Source: Ruminococcus sp. (GTDB lineage Bacteria > Bacillota > Clostridia > Oscillospirales > Ruminococcaceae). Taken from it: a stretch of 64,000 bases of DNA. Each line of letters begins with the position of its first letter. The first letter of the stretch is position 1. Where the stretch lies: the NCBI GenBank assembly GCA_016290875.1, contig JAEEVL010000002.1, positions 1 to 64,000 of the forward strand, read 5' to 3'. Both the position numbers and the translations under genes were made by a program. Shown in pieces: positions 34,448-42,066 of the stretch. The notes under the pieces are model-generated. The model saw only the letters and a program-made list of their open reading frames with translations. It did no database searches and was not told the DNA's origin.

Positions 34448-35269
34448 TTGTTTGAAGATATTAGCAAAGTTATCCTGCTGAGCGATATGGACGGAACGCT
34501 CCTCAACGGAAAAAAGCAGATCACAGATATTGACCGTGCCGCGATAAAGCGTTTCAGGGAGCTCGGCGGAAAGTTCACGGTGGCTACCGGCAGAACGATA
34601 CAGTCCTTTGACCAGTTCCGCAGGCTGATAGATATGCCTTACCCCGTTATAATGTATAACGGAGCGGCGATACATGACTTCACTTCCGGGAAAACGCTTT
34701 TCACCTGTCCGCTCCCTGCGGAATGCCGTGAGATAGCGCTTGACCTTTACGAAGCAATGCCGGATGCCGGCGGAGAAGTTCTGAAGATAGACGGTACATA
34801 CGTATTCCGCAACACCGATTATCAGAAGCTCCACACAAAGCTCTGCAATATCGTGCCGGATTACGCTGAGTTCTCCGAGATAGAGGAGGGCGGCTGGCTG
34901 AAGGTGCTGTTCTCTATGGCGCCTGACGATATGGACTTCTTCGGTGCGTATGTGAGAAATCAGGGGTGGGACACTGTTGATTTTGTCCGTTCTTCGGAGA
35001 TGTTCTGGGAAATGCTCCCCAAGGGCGTGAGCAAGGGCTCTGCTCTGAACGAGTACAGGAAGCTTGATGGCTGGCAGGACTACACATTCGTTTCCATAGG
35101 GGACTTTGACAACGATATCGAGATGATACGCGCAGCAGATCTCGGAGCGTGTCCTGCGAATGCAGAAGACAGAGTCAAGGAGGCAGCCGGACTGGTGCTT
35201 TCACATACAAACGAGGATGGAGCTGTGGCTGAACTTATCGACTATATAATAGATAGGTGCGGCTGCTGA
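34448..35269 (+). CDS. Cof-type HAD hydrolase
   Basis: 273 residues. HAD motif I is LLSDMDGTLLNG, motif II VATGRT, and motif IV IGDFDNDIEMIRAA; a C2 cap lies between. These enzymes dephosphorylate sugar phosphates or flavin-type substrates; the substrate is not predictable. TTG 34448 with TAGGAGG 7-8 bases upstream gives MFEDISKVILLSDMDG and is preferred over the track ATG inside rluD. Last gene before the transketolase pair. Confidence 0.88.
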   Translation: MFEDISKVILLSDMDGTLLNGKKQITDIDRAAIKRFRELGGKFTVATGRTIQSFDQFRRLIDMPYPVIMYNGAAIHDFTSGKTLFTCPLPAECREIALDLYEAMPDAGGEVLKIDGTYVFRNTDYQKLHTKLCNIVPDYAEFSEIEEGGWLKVLFSMAPDDMDFFGAYVRNQGWDTVDFVRSSEMFWEMLPKGVSKGSALNEYRKLDGWQDYTFVSIGDFDNDIEMIRAADLGACPANAEDRVKEAAGLVLSHTNEDGAVAELIDYIIDRCGC

Positions 35270-35321
35270 AAACGCAAATAACGGCGAAAGCCGGTTTATA
35301 ATAAGATTTACGGAGGTTATT

Positions 35322-36161
35322 ATGGACGCAAAGATCAAAAAGGAATTGCAGAAGACAGCCTGCAAGGTGAGAATGGGCGTTATCGAGGGTACTTACAACG
35401 CCAAGTCGGGACATCCCGGCGGCTCGCTTTCCATAAGCGATACCCTGACATATCTTTATTACAGCAAGATGAACGTTGACGCAAAGGCTCCTGAAAACGC
35501 AGACAGAGACCGTTTCGTGCTCTCTAAGGGACACACAGCTCCTGCACTCTATTCTGTGCTCGCACTCAAGGGCTTCTTCCCTGAGGAAGAGATCAAGTCT
35601 CTCCGTCACATCGGAGCTCTCTTACAGGGACATCCTTGTATCCATATCCCCGGTGTCGATATGTCCAGCGGTTCACTCGGACAGGGCATTTCTGCTGCCT
35701 GCGGAATGGCGCTTGCAGGCAAGCTCGACAATAAGTCCTACAAGGTATACACTATCCTCGGCGACGGTGAGATCGAAGAAGGACAGGTATGGGAAGCTGC
35801 TATGTTCGCTTCTCACTACGACCTCGATAACCTCGTAGCGATCGTTGACAACAACGGTCTTCAGATAGACGGACCTGTTACTGAGGTGTGCTCACCTGAG
35901 CCTATCACAGACAAGTTCGCAGCATTCGGCTGGCACGTTATCACTATGGATGCTCACGATTTCGACAGCATCGAAGCTGCTTTTGCTGAAGCTGACACAG
36001 TCAAGGGCAAGCCTGTGGCTATCATCCAGAAGTCTGTAAAGGGCAAGGGTGTGTCCTTTATGGAGAACCAGGTGGGCTGGCACGGAACAGCTCCCAACAA
36101 GGAACAGTACGAACAGGCAATGGCTGAACTCAGCGCACAGTTAAAGGAATTGGAGGACTAA
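35322..36161 (+). CDS. Transketolase, N-terminal (TPP-binding) subunit
   Basis: 279 residues, the first half of transketolase: GHPGGSLSISDTL near residue 30, LSKGHTAPALY, and the TPP/metal motif GDGEIEEGQVWEA...VDNNGLQIDG. With the next gene it forms a split transketolase of the non-oxidative pentose phosphate pathway. Start has ACGGAGG 6 bases upstream; 4 bases separate it from the second subunit. Confidence 0.95.
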   Translation: MDAKIKKELQKTACKVRMGVIEGTYNAKSGHPGGSLSISDTLTYLYYSKMNVDAKAPENADRDRFVLSKGHTAPALYSVLALKGFFPEEEIKSLRHIGALLQGHPCIHIPGVDMSSGSLGQGISAACGMALAGKLDNKSYKVYTILGDGEIEEGQVWEAAMFASHYDLDNLVAIVDNNGLQIDGPVTEVCSPEPITDKFAAFGWHVITMDAHDFDSIEAAFAEADTVKGKPVAIIQKSVKGKGVSFMENQVGWHGTAPNKEQYEQAMAELSAQLKELED

Positions 36162-36165
36162 GACT

Positions 36166-37110
36166 ATGGCAGATGTTATCAAAAAGGCTACAAGAGAGAG
36201 CTACGGTGAGGCTCTGAGAGATCTTGCCGAGGAATACAAGGATCTTGTTGTACTTGACGCTGACCTTGCAGCTGCAACAAAGACAGGTATCTTCAAGAAG
36301 GCTTACCCCGACCGTTTCTTCGACTGCGGTATCGCAGAAGCTAATATGATGGGCGTTGCTGCAGGTCTTGCAGCCTGCGGAAAAATTCCTTTCGCTTCAA
36401 CATTCGCTATGTTCGCTGCCGGAAGAGCTTACGAGATAGTAAGAAACTCTATCGGCTATCCCCACCTCAATGTTAAGATAGGTGCAACTCACGCAGGTAT
36501 CTCAGTAGGTGAGGACGGTGCTACACACCAGTGCAACGAGGATATCGCTCTTATGAGAACTATCCCCGGTATGACTATCATCAATCCCTGCGACGATGTT
36601 GAGGCCAAGGCTGCCGTAAAGGCTGCTCTTGACTTTAACGGACCTGTATATATGCGTTTCGGACGTCTTGCAGTACCGGTTGTCAATGACGCTGCAAGCT
36701 ATAAGTTCGAGCTCGGCAAGGGCGTTGTTATGAAGGACGGTAAGGACGTTACCATCGTAGCAACAGGTCTTATGGTCAACGAAGCTATCGAAGCTGCAAA
36801 GGCACTCGAGGCAGACGGCATTTCTGCAAGAGTGGTAAATATCCACACTATCAAGCCGCTCGACAAGGAGCTCATCGCTAAGTGCGCAAAGGAGACAGGT
36901 CTTATCGTTACAGCTGAGGAGCACAGCATTATCGGCGGACTCGGTTCAGCAGTTGCTGAGGCAGTAACAGAGAGTTGTCCTGTCAAGGTCGTAAAGATCG
37001 GTGTGAATGACGAATTCGGTCATTCAGGACCTGCTGTTGACCTTCTCAAGGAGTTCGGACTCTCAGCTGAGAACATCGCAAAGACAGTCAAGGCAAATAT
37101 CACCAAGTAA
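36166..37110 (+). CDS. Transketolase, C-terminal subunit
   Basis: 314 residues, covering the pyrimidine-binding and C-terminal domains: DADLAAATKTG, FDCGIAEANMMGVAAGLA (catalytic Glu for TPP activation), FASTFAMFAAGRAYE, and GATHAGISVGEDGATHQ. GGAGG overlaps the end of the preceding gene, so the two subunits are translated together. The unit ends at the terminator at 37117. Confidence 0.95.
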   Translation: MADVIKKATRESYGEALRDLAEEYKDLVVLDADLAAATKTGIFKKAYPDRFFDCGIAEANMMGVAAGLAACGKIPFASTFAMFAAGRAYEIVRNSIGYPHLNVKIGATHAGISVGEDGATHQCNEDIALMRTIPGMTIINPCDDVEAKAAVKAALDFNGPVYMRFGRLAVPVVNDAASYKFELGKGVVMKDGKDVTIVATGLMVNEAIEAAKALEADGISARVVNIHTIKPLDKELIAKCAKETGLIVTAEEHSIIGGLGSAVAEAVTESCPVKVVKIGVNDEFGHSGPAVDLLKEFGLSAENIAKTVKANITK

Positions 37111-37116
37111 AACTAT

Positions 37117-37146
37117 CGGGACGTCAGAAGGCGTCCCGTTTTTTTA
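37117..37146 (+). terminator. Terminator after transketolase
   Basis: CGGGACG-TCAGAAGG-CGTCCCG stem followed by a run of seven T. Confidence 0.9.
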
Positions 37147-37168
37147 CCGTGAAATATTGAAAAACTGC

Positions 37169-37197
37169 TTGACAAGCCCGATGAAATGTGTTATAAT
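37169..37197 (+). promoter_or_regulatory. Promoter of rpsF-ssb-rpsR
   Basis: TTGACA (37169-37174), 17-base spacer, TATAAT (37192-37197): a perfect consensus. Confidence 0.9.
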
Positions 37198-37204
37198 ACT
37201 AAAG

Positions 37205-37252
37205 TGTCTTGTGAAAAGACATAATTATCCTTGCCCGCAGAGGGTTGTGGGC
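37205..37252 (+). promoter_or_regulatory. Structured 5' leader of rpsF
   Basis: Two hairpins: TGTCTT/AAGACA (37205-37221) and GCCCGCA/TGTGGGC (37233-37252), ahead of GAAGGAGGTG. The location fits an autoregulatory S6:S18-type leader, but the specific conserved bulge of that motif was not confirmed. Confidence 0.4.
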
Positions 37253-37277
37253 AGAATCCAGAAGGAGGTGTACATTA

Positions 37278-37577
37278 ATGGCAAAGGTATCCGCTAAGTA
37301 TGAAGTAATGGTCGTATTCAGCCTTAAGAACGGCGAGGAGTCTATGCAGGCTCTCATCCAGAAGTTCAAGGAGAGAATCGAGCGTCACGCCGAAGCTGTT
37401 GAAGTCAACGAGGATTGGGGTAAGCGCAAGCTTGCATATCCTATCGAGGACGAGACAGAGGGTTACTATGTGATCTACACATTCACATCAGCTCCCGATT
37501 ACCCGGCAGAGCTTTCAAGACGTCTCAACATTTCCGATGGCATCCTTCGTTCACTCGTAACTGTTGTCGAGGAATGA
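37278..37577 (+). CDS. rpsF: 30S ribosomal protein S6
   Basis: 99 residues: YEVMVVFSLKNGEE, GKRKLAYPIEDETEGYYVIYTF and ELSRRLNISDGILRSLVT are typical S6. It pairs with S18, encoded two genes on, in the 30S platform. ATG 37278 has AAGGAGGTG 8 bases upstream; the earlier track start is rejected. First gene of the conserved rpsF-ssb-rpsR operon with its own promoter. Confidence 0.97.
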   Translation: MAKVSAKYEVMVVFSLKNGEESMQALIQKFKERIERHAEAVEVNEDWGKRKLAYPIEDETEGYYVIYTFTSAPDYPAELSRRLNISDGILRSLVTVVEE

Positions 37578-37606
37578 TCACTTCATTATTTTAAGGAGAA
37601 AGTCAG

Positions 37607-38098
37607 ATGAATAAGGTTATTTTAGTTGGCAGACTGACCGCTGATCCCGAACTGAGACAGACTCAGAGCGGCGTATCATCGTGCAGATTTACCGTAGCTG
37701 TTGACAGAAGATTTGCCGATAAGAATACCGGTGAAAGACAGGCTGATTTCATCACCTGTGTAGCCTGGAGACAGACTGCTGAGTTCGTTTCACGCTACTT
37801 CAACAAGGGTAAGATGATCTGTGTTGAGGGAAGCCTTAGAACAGGAAGCTATACCGACAGAAATCACTCTGATGTTACACACTATACAACAGAGGTTTTT
37901 GTAGATAATGTTGAGTTCGTCGGCGGTAAGAATGAAAGCGGCGGAAGTCAGGGCGGCTATCAGAATAGCAACAATAACTATCAGGCTCCTCCTCAGCAGA
38001 ATGCTCCGGCAGCTGCTGCACCAAATAATGACAGTATGTCATACGGTTCGCTGAGTGACTTTGAAGAGATCCTCAGCGACGGCGATGTTCCCTTCTAA
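37607..38098 (+). CDS. ssb: Single-stranded DNA-binding protein
   Basis: 163 residues. OB-fold with NKVILVGRLTADPELR, FTVAVDRRF, FITCVAWRQTAEFVSRYFNKG and VEGSLRTGSY; then a Gly/Asn/Gln/Ala-rich linker and the acidic C-terminal tip DGDVPF that recruits partner proteins. Start has AAGGAGA 7 bases upstream. Middle gene of rpsF-ssb-rpsR. Confidence 0.97.
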   Translation: MNKVILVGRLTADPELRQTQSGVSSCRFTVAVDRRFADKNTGERQADFITCVAWRQTAEFVSRYFNKGKMICVEGSLRTGSYTDRNHSDVTHYTTEVFVDNVEFVGGKNESGGSQGGYQNSNNNYQAPPQQNAPAAAAPNNDSMSYGSLSDFEEILSDGDVPF

Positions 38099-38130
38099 GG
38101 AAACGCCGTAAAACTGAAACGATTATTATG

Positions 38131-38171
38131 AAAGGAGTAAACGCATCTTTCACAGATGTGCGGTAGATATT
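38131..38171 (+). promoter_or_regulatory. Split translation start of rpsR: SD, hairpin, start
   Basis: AAAGGAG (38131-38137) lies about 34 bases before the rpsR ATG. Between them CGCATCT..AGATGTGCG (38142-38162) can fold with a small bulge and bring the site to about 13 bases from the start. No other Shine-Dalgarno site is near the ATG. Confidence 0.4.
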
Positions 38172-38414
38172 ATGGAAAAGGAAAGAAATTCCCGTCCTTC
38201 AAAGAAGCCCCGCAAGAAGGTTTGTATGTTCTGTGCAGACAGAATCGAGAAGATCGATTACAAGGATCTCGCAAAGCTCAGAAAGTGCATGACTGAGAGA
38301 GCTAAGATCCTGCCCAGAAGAGTAACAGGAACTTGTGCTTACCACCAGCGTGAGCTTACAGTAGCTATCAAGAGAGCAAGACATATCGCTCTTCTCCCTT
38401 ACGTTAGCGATTGA
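38172..38414 (+). CDS. rpsR: 30S ribosomal protein S18
   Basis: 80 residues: [41 protein letters not shown] and [12 protein letters not shown] are diagnostic of S18. The Cys residues (CMFC...C...C) mark the zinc-ribbon-bearing form. It binds S6 in the 30S subunit. The start lacks a close Shine-Dalgarno site (see the 38131 entry). Last gene of the operon, followed by a terminator. Confidence 0.97.
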   Translation: MEKERNSRPSKKPRKKVCMFCADRIEKIDYKDLAKLRKCMTERAKILPRRVTGTCAYHQRELTVAIKRARHIALLPYVSD

Positions 38415-38426
38415 CAATAATTAGTC

Positions 38427-38455
38427 AGGGAGGCTTTATGCCTCCCTTTGTTGTT
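38427..38455 (+). terminator. Terminator after rpsR
   Basis: AGGGAGGC-TTTAT-GCCTCCCT followed by TTGTTGTTTT. Confidence 0.85.
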
Positions 38456-38530
38456 TTATACGTACTTTTGATATGCAAACTATCAGTATGTATGCGCTCC
38501 GACGGCATCACGCGGAGCGGTCAACAGGTC

Positions 38531-38752
38531 TTACCGACTTGAACTTGTATCGTAAGCAAGCTCTTCGTCACTTCTGAACAGAAGTGAGATGCACCATACT
38601 GCTGACAACGCTACAATGATATAGAGCGTTCTGCTGATGATGCTCGCTGAACCGCCAAAGAGCCATGCGATGATATCAAGCTCAAAAATGCCGACCAGAC
38701 CCCAGTTTATTCCTCCGATTATGAGAAGAATAAGCGCTATTTTGTTCCACAT
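38531..38752 (-). CDS. DUF378 family small membrane protein
   Basis: 73 residues with two membrane helices. The first holds LILLIIGGINWGLVGIFELDIIAWLFG, the DUF378 (YuzA-like) signature; the second is about 40-62. The tail is polar. Function unknown for the family. Start has GAGGTG upstream on the minus strand. It stands alone between plus-strand units and ends close to the rpsR terminator. Confidence 0.85.
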   Translation of the reverse strand: MWNKIALILLIIGGINWGLVGIFELDIIAWLFGGSASIISRTLYIIVALSAVWCISLLFRSDEELAYDTSSSR

Positions 38753-38852
38753 AAGAGAACACCTCTTCGGTCGGGATTTTTGAGACGCGATCTGCGTCTG
38801 AGAGTATTATTGCTGAAAAAAAGTGAATTATTCAGGAAAACGGGTGAAAATT

Positions 38853-39476
38853 ATGGCAACTAAAACTAAAATTACTTTGATAATCATAGGTATACTGCTC
38901 TTAGTGCTGGTGTTTATCGGCATTGCGAAATATTTCAGCAAGGGAAACCGCAAGGGCAGAGCGGCTGAACGAAAAGTAGCCGGTGTGCTCAAGAAGTTCG
39001 CCAAAAACGACAACAGCCGCATACTCAACAACGTCTACTTACCGCTCTACAAAAAGACCTGCGAGATAGATCACCTCGTCTTCGGAAGATTCGGTGTCCT
39101 CGTTGTTGAAACAAAGGGCATCTCCGGAACTGTTTCCGGCAAAGGCAAAAAGCTGAAGCACACTCTCGGTGAAGTTGAGCATAAGCTCTACAACCCTGCG
39201 CTTCAGAATCAGACTCATATGGACAATGTTATACACCACCTGAAAAAAGGCGGCTTTGAGAATACTCCGGTATACGGAGCAGTTGTATTCACGGACAAGA
39301 ACATCAGACTCGACGCAAATGTCGGAATGAAGCTCGATCAGTTCAAGGAATACTATTCAAATCTGCCTGACGCTAAGTGCAATCAGGATGTTCTTCTCCA
39401 TTACTTCCAGGAACTCAGAGTGACAAATCCGCTCAGAAAGTTCCTGCACAAGTTCAGCAAGAAGGACTGGGATTGA
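38853..39476 (+). CDS. Membrane-anchored NERD domain protein
   Basis: 207 residues. One N-terminal membrane helix (about 6-27: ITLIIIGILLLVLVFIGIA), a basic stretch, then a NERD (nuclease-related) domain of about 120 residues with GRAAERKVAGVLKKF, YKKTCEIDHLVFGRFGVLVVETKG and NPALQNQTHMDNV. The EIDHL...VVETKG spacing corresponds to the D...E-x-K nuclease core, so catalytic residues look intact. Role unknown; DNA processing is a family-level guess. ATG 38853 with GGGTG is preferred over the track start. Confidence 0.82.
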   Translation: MATKTKITLIIIGILLLVLVFIGIAKYFSKGNRKGRAAERKVAGVLKKFAKNDNSRILNNVYLPLYKKTCEIDHLVFGRFGVLVVETKGISGTVSGKGKKLKHTLGEVEHKLYNPALQNQTHMDNVIHHLKKGGFENTPVYGAVVFTDKNIRLDANVGMKLDQFKEYYSNLPDAKCNQDVLLHYFQELRVTNPLRKFLHKFSKKDWD

Positions 39477-39577
39477 TCACAAAGCGCTAAACGATGATGT
39501 CTGTGAGCTCTTTTGGTGCAAAGCTCGCAGTTTTTAAGGAAATAGGTCACATTTGAGATATGAGGGGTATTATCAAT

Positions 39578-40159
39578 ATGGCTAACATCAGCGAGGTAAA
39601 AGACATTGTAAAAAACCATGAGAAAATGAAAAAGTACGAGAAAGACACAGGACGTATCGGCAAGGCGTATATGATAATCAGCGGTTCGCTGATCTTCATA
39701 TGCATAGGCTGTATGCTGATGACATGGAACCTTGCCGGTATTATCGATATCATAACGCTATCCGCTGTATTTGGTTTCGGATATGGAGGCGTATACTGCC
39801 GCAGTTCGCAGATAGCTGCAGCTGCTCCGCTTGTGTCGCTCATAGCGATATTGTTTTTCGACAGTACGCTGGCAGGGATGTATTATATTATTCTTCCGCT
39901 GTCTGTTGTGCTGATGCTGTTGACTTTCCGTGTAAACAGTACATACAGTTATCTAAGCCAGCAGCCCGGCTTCCCACAGTTCGATGAATTGTTCGAGGCA
40001 CAGAAGGTGCGTTCGGCTGAAGCGACTCGTGAAAAGGAAGAATATTTCAAGCGATTTAAGAAAAAAGCTCTTGCCAGGGAAGACAGTTTTGCTGATCCTT
40101 CTGATGAAGATACGGACAAGACTTCCTTCTCCGGAAGAGGCTTTATGGATTCGATATAA
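39578..40159 (+). CDS. Hypothetical four-helix membrane protein, 193 aa
   Basis: Not recognised. N-terminal about 35 residues are charged (NHEKMKKYEKDTGR), then about four membrane helices (about 36-58, 61-80, 86-105, 108-125), then a cytoplasmic Lys/Glu/Asp-rich tail of about 60 residues. ATG 39578 lies after GAGGGGT; the earlier track ATG lacks a ribosome site. It starts 101 bases after the NERD gene on the same strand and ends at a hairpin terminator shared with the convergent HPr-like gene. Confidence 0.65.
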   Translation: MANISEVKDIVKNHEKMKKYEKDTGRIGKAYMIISGSLIFICIGCMLMTWNLAGIIDIITLSAVFGFGYGGVYCRSSQIAAAAPLVSLIAILFFDSTLAGMYYIILPLSVVLMLLTFRVNSTYSYLSQQPGFPQFDELFEAQKVRSAEATREKEEYFKRFKKKALAREDSFADPSDEDTDKTSFSGRGFMDSI

Positions 40160-40163
40160 TGCA

Positions 40164-40203
40164 AAAAGGACTGCCGCGCTGAGCAGCAGTCCTTTTATTT
40201 TTG
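40164..40203. terminator. Bidirectional terminator
   Basis: AAAAGGACTGC...GCAGTCCTTTT forms an 11-bp stem with A-run and T-run on either side, between convergent genes ending at 40159 and 40216. Confidence 0.85.
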
Positions 40204-40215
40204 ATTATCTTCTGG

Positions 40216-40446
40216 TCACTTAACAATAAATCTGTCGATCTCTTTAAGGAATTTGTCTGCGTCGTCTGTATGAGCGTTGAGCTGAATCGGCTTTGAAAGA
40301 TCGAGGCTGAAAATACCCATGATAGACTTTGCATCTACTGCATATCTTCCTGAAACAAGGTCGATATCGAAGTCATAGTGCATAACGATAGTAACGAAAT
40401 CCTTAACATCGTTGATAGCCTGTAAAAATACAGTTGTCTTTGTCAT
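40216..40446 (-). CDS. HPr-like protein lacking the active-site His (Crh-like)
   Basis: 76 residues of the HPr fold: MTKTTVFLQAINDVKDF, YDFDIDLVSGRYAVDAKSIMGIFSLDLSKPIQL, then the C-terminal helix. HPr normally has a GLHARPA loop with the phosphorylated His15; here the matching region reads QAINDVKDFV with no His. The Ser46 site (AKSIMG) is kept. This is the pattern of Bacillus Crh, which is phosphorylated on Ser by HPr kinase and acts in carbon control but not sugar transport. ATG 40446 has AGGAGG 8 bases upstream. Own promoter at 40530. Confidence 0.82.
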   Translation of the reverse strand: MTKTTVFLQAINDVKDFVTIVMHYDFDIDLVSGRYAVDAKSIMGIFSLDLSKPIQLNAHTDDADKFLKEIDRFIVK

Positions 40447-40529
40447 ATTCTTACCTCCTGTTGTTCGCTGGTGTGATTGTTTTTTCTTGTTTATTTCTTT
40501 TCCCTGCGGTCTGCCCTGACCGCAACTAT

Positions 40530-40558
40530 ATAATAGCATTAATAAATGCCGTTGTCAA
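40530..40558 (-). promoter_or_regulatory. Promoter of the HPr-like gene
   Basis: Minus strand TTGACA, 17-base spacer, TATTAT. The leader then contains GCGGTC-AGGGCA-GACCGC, a 6-bp hairpin (about 40506-40523). Confidence 0.8.
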
Positions 40559-40723
40559 GCGATTTACGGTAAATTCGTCAATTTAGTATAATTGAAGTGA
40601 CCGTGTAAGGTACTTTTTTATTAATTGAAGATAGTTATTGAGAGTGCATAAAATCCGTCTCTCGTTTTTGTGCAGATTGCATATGTTAAGAATGAGAAAG
40701 CTGTGTGATAATAAGGTGAAAAA

Positions 40724-42049
40724 ATGTATAGAGTTTTATTTATAACCTTCGGCTGCAAGGTCAATCATTATGAAACTGAGTGTATGAAAGAGACTTTCCG
40801 TGCAAGAAACTGGGAAGTCATAGGCGAAGAAGGTCAGGCTGACGCTGTTGTTATAAATTCGTGTACCGTAACGGCTTCGGGCGACAGCAGAGTTCTCACG
40901 GCACTAAGAAAGGCGAGAACACGTTATCCGGAGGCTGTGATAGCTCTGACCGGCTGTTATCCGCAGGCTGATCCGGAGACTGCGTCGAAGATAACGGAAG
41001 CTGACCTCATATGCGGTACAAAGGACAGGGGACGCACCTGCGAGCTCGTGGAGTCCCTTTTATCCGACCGGAAAAGGACTGTTCTGCTTTCGGATCACAA
41101 GAAAGGCGATCTGTTCGAGCCGATGAAGTGTACCCACTATGAGGACAACACCCGTGCCTTTGTGAAGATACAGGACGGCTGTGACAGGTTCTGCTCATAT
41201 TGTATAATTCCTTATGCGCGTGGACGTTCGCGTTCTAAGCCGCCGGAGCTCCTGCGTGAGGAAGCTGCCGGTATTGCGGCTAACGGCGTAAAGGAAATAG
41301 TTCTCTCTGGGATAAATCTTGCTTTCTATGGTGCCGAAATGGGGCTCACACTCGCTGACGCTGTGGAGATGTGTGCCGGAGTGGACGGCATAGAGCGTAT
41401 AAGACTCGGTTCACTCGAACCCGAAATGATGACGGACAGCCAGCTCGAAAGGCTTGCTGCTGTACCGGGATTCTGTCCGCAGTTTCACTTGTCGCTGCAA
41501 AGCGGCTGTACGCGGACTCTTAAAGCTATGAACCGCAGATATACAGCTGAGGAATACTTTGCACTTACCGAGAGGATAAGACGCTTTTTCCCGGATTGTA
41601 CTTTCACGACTGACGTTATGGTCGGATTTCCGCAGGAGACTGACGATGACCACGCTGAATCCGTTGCCTTTATACGAAAAGTCGGTTTCTCAAAGGTACA
41701 CGTATTCAGATATTCGCGCAGACACGGTACTCCTGCTGACCGTATGAGCGGTCAGGTGCCTGAATCGTTAAAGACAGAGCGCTGGAAGTCGATGACCGCT
41801 GCTGCCGATGAAATGAGAGAGACTTATCTCAGATCGCTCGTCGGAAGAACTGTCCCGGTGCTGTTTGAACGCGAAAACTGCCCTGAATTTCACCAGGGAA
41901 GAGCTCCGGATCATACGCTTATAAAAATTTCTCGAAAAAATCCTGAAAAAAGTTTGCGTAATCGGATAATTAGTGTTATAATAGAAGAGAACGGTCCTGA
42001 TAACTGCTTCGGCAGACCTGTCGTGGACCTGGACTATGATCTTATTTAA
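40724..42049 (+). CDS. mtaB: tRNA t6A37 methylthiotransferase MtaB
   Basis: 441 residues. N-terminal cluster Cys in TFGCKVN, NSCTVTA and TGCYPQ; radical SAM motif CDRFCSYC with PYARGRSRS; C-terminal TRAM-like part. The TFGCKVN start and overall pattern fit the MtaB (YqeV) branch rather than MiaB, which is encoded at 21488. It converts t6A37 to ms2t6A37 in tRNA. Start has AAGGTG 6 bases upstream. Its last 100 bases include the purL promoter. Confidence 0.92.
   Translation: MYRVLFITFGCKVNHYETECMKETFRARNWEVIGEEGQADAVVINSCTVTASGDSRVLTALRKARTRYPEAVIALTGCYPQADPETASKITEADLICGTKDRGRTCELVESLLSDRKRTVLLSDHKKGDLFEPMKCTHYEDNTRAFVKIQDGCDRFCSYCIIPYARGRSRSKPPELLREEAAGIAANGVKEIVLSGINLAFYGAEMGLTLADAVEMCAGVDGIERIRLGSLEPEMMTDSQLERLAAVPGFCPQFHLSLQSGCTRTLKAMNRRYTAEEYFALTERIRRFFPDCTFTTDVMVGFPQETDDDHAESVAFIRKVGFSKVHVFRYSRRHGTPADRMSGQVPESLKTERWKSMTAAADEMRETYLRSLVGRTVPVLFERENCPEFHQGRAPDHTLIKISRKNPEKSLRNRIISVIIEENGPDNCFGRPVVDLDYDLI
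41954..41982 (+). promoter_or_regulatory. Promoter for purL inside the mtaB 3' end
   Basis: TTGCGT, 17-base spacer, TGTT-ATAAT (TATAAT 41977-41982, extended TG). It lies within mtaB coding sequence, 85 bases before purL. Confidence 0.55.
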
Positions 42050-42066
42050 TTCGGAAGGAGATATTT

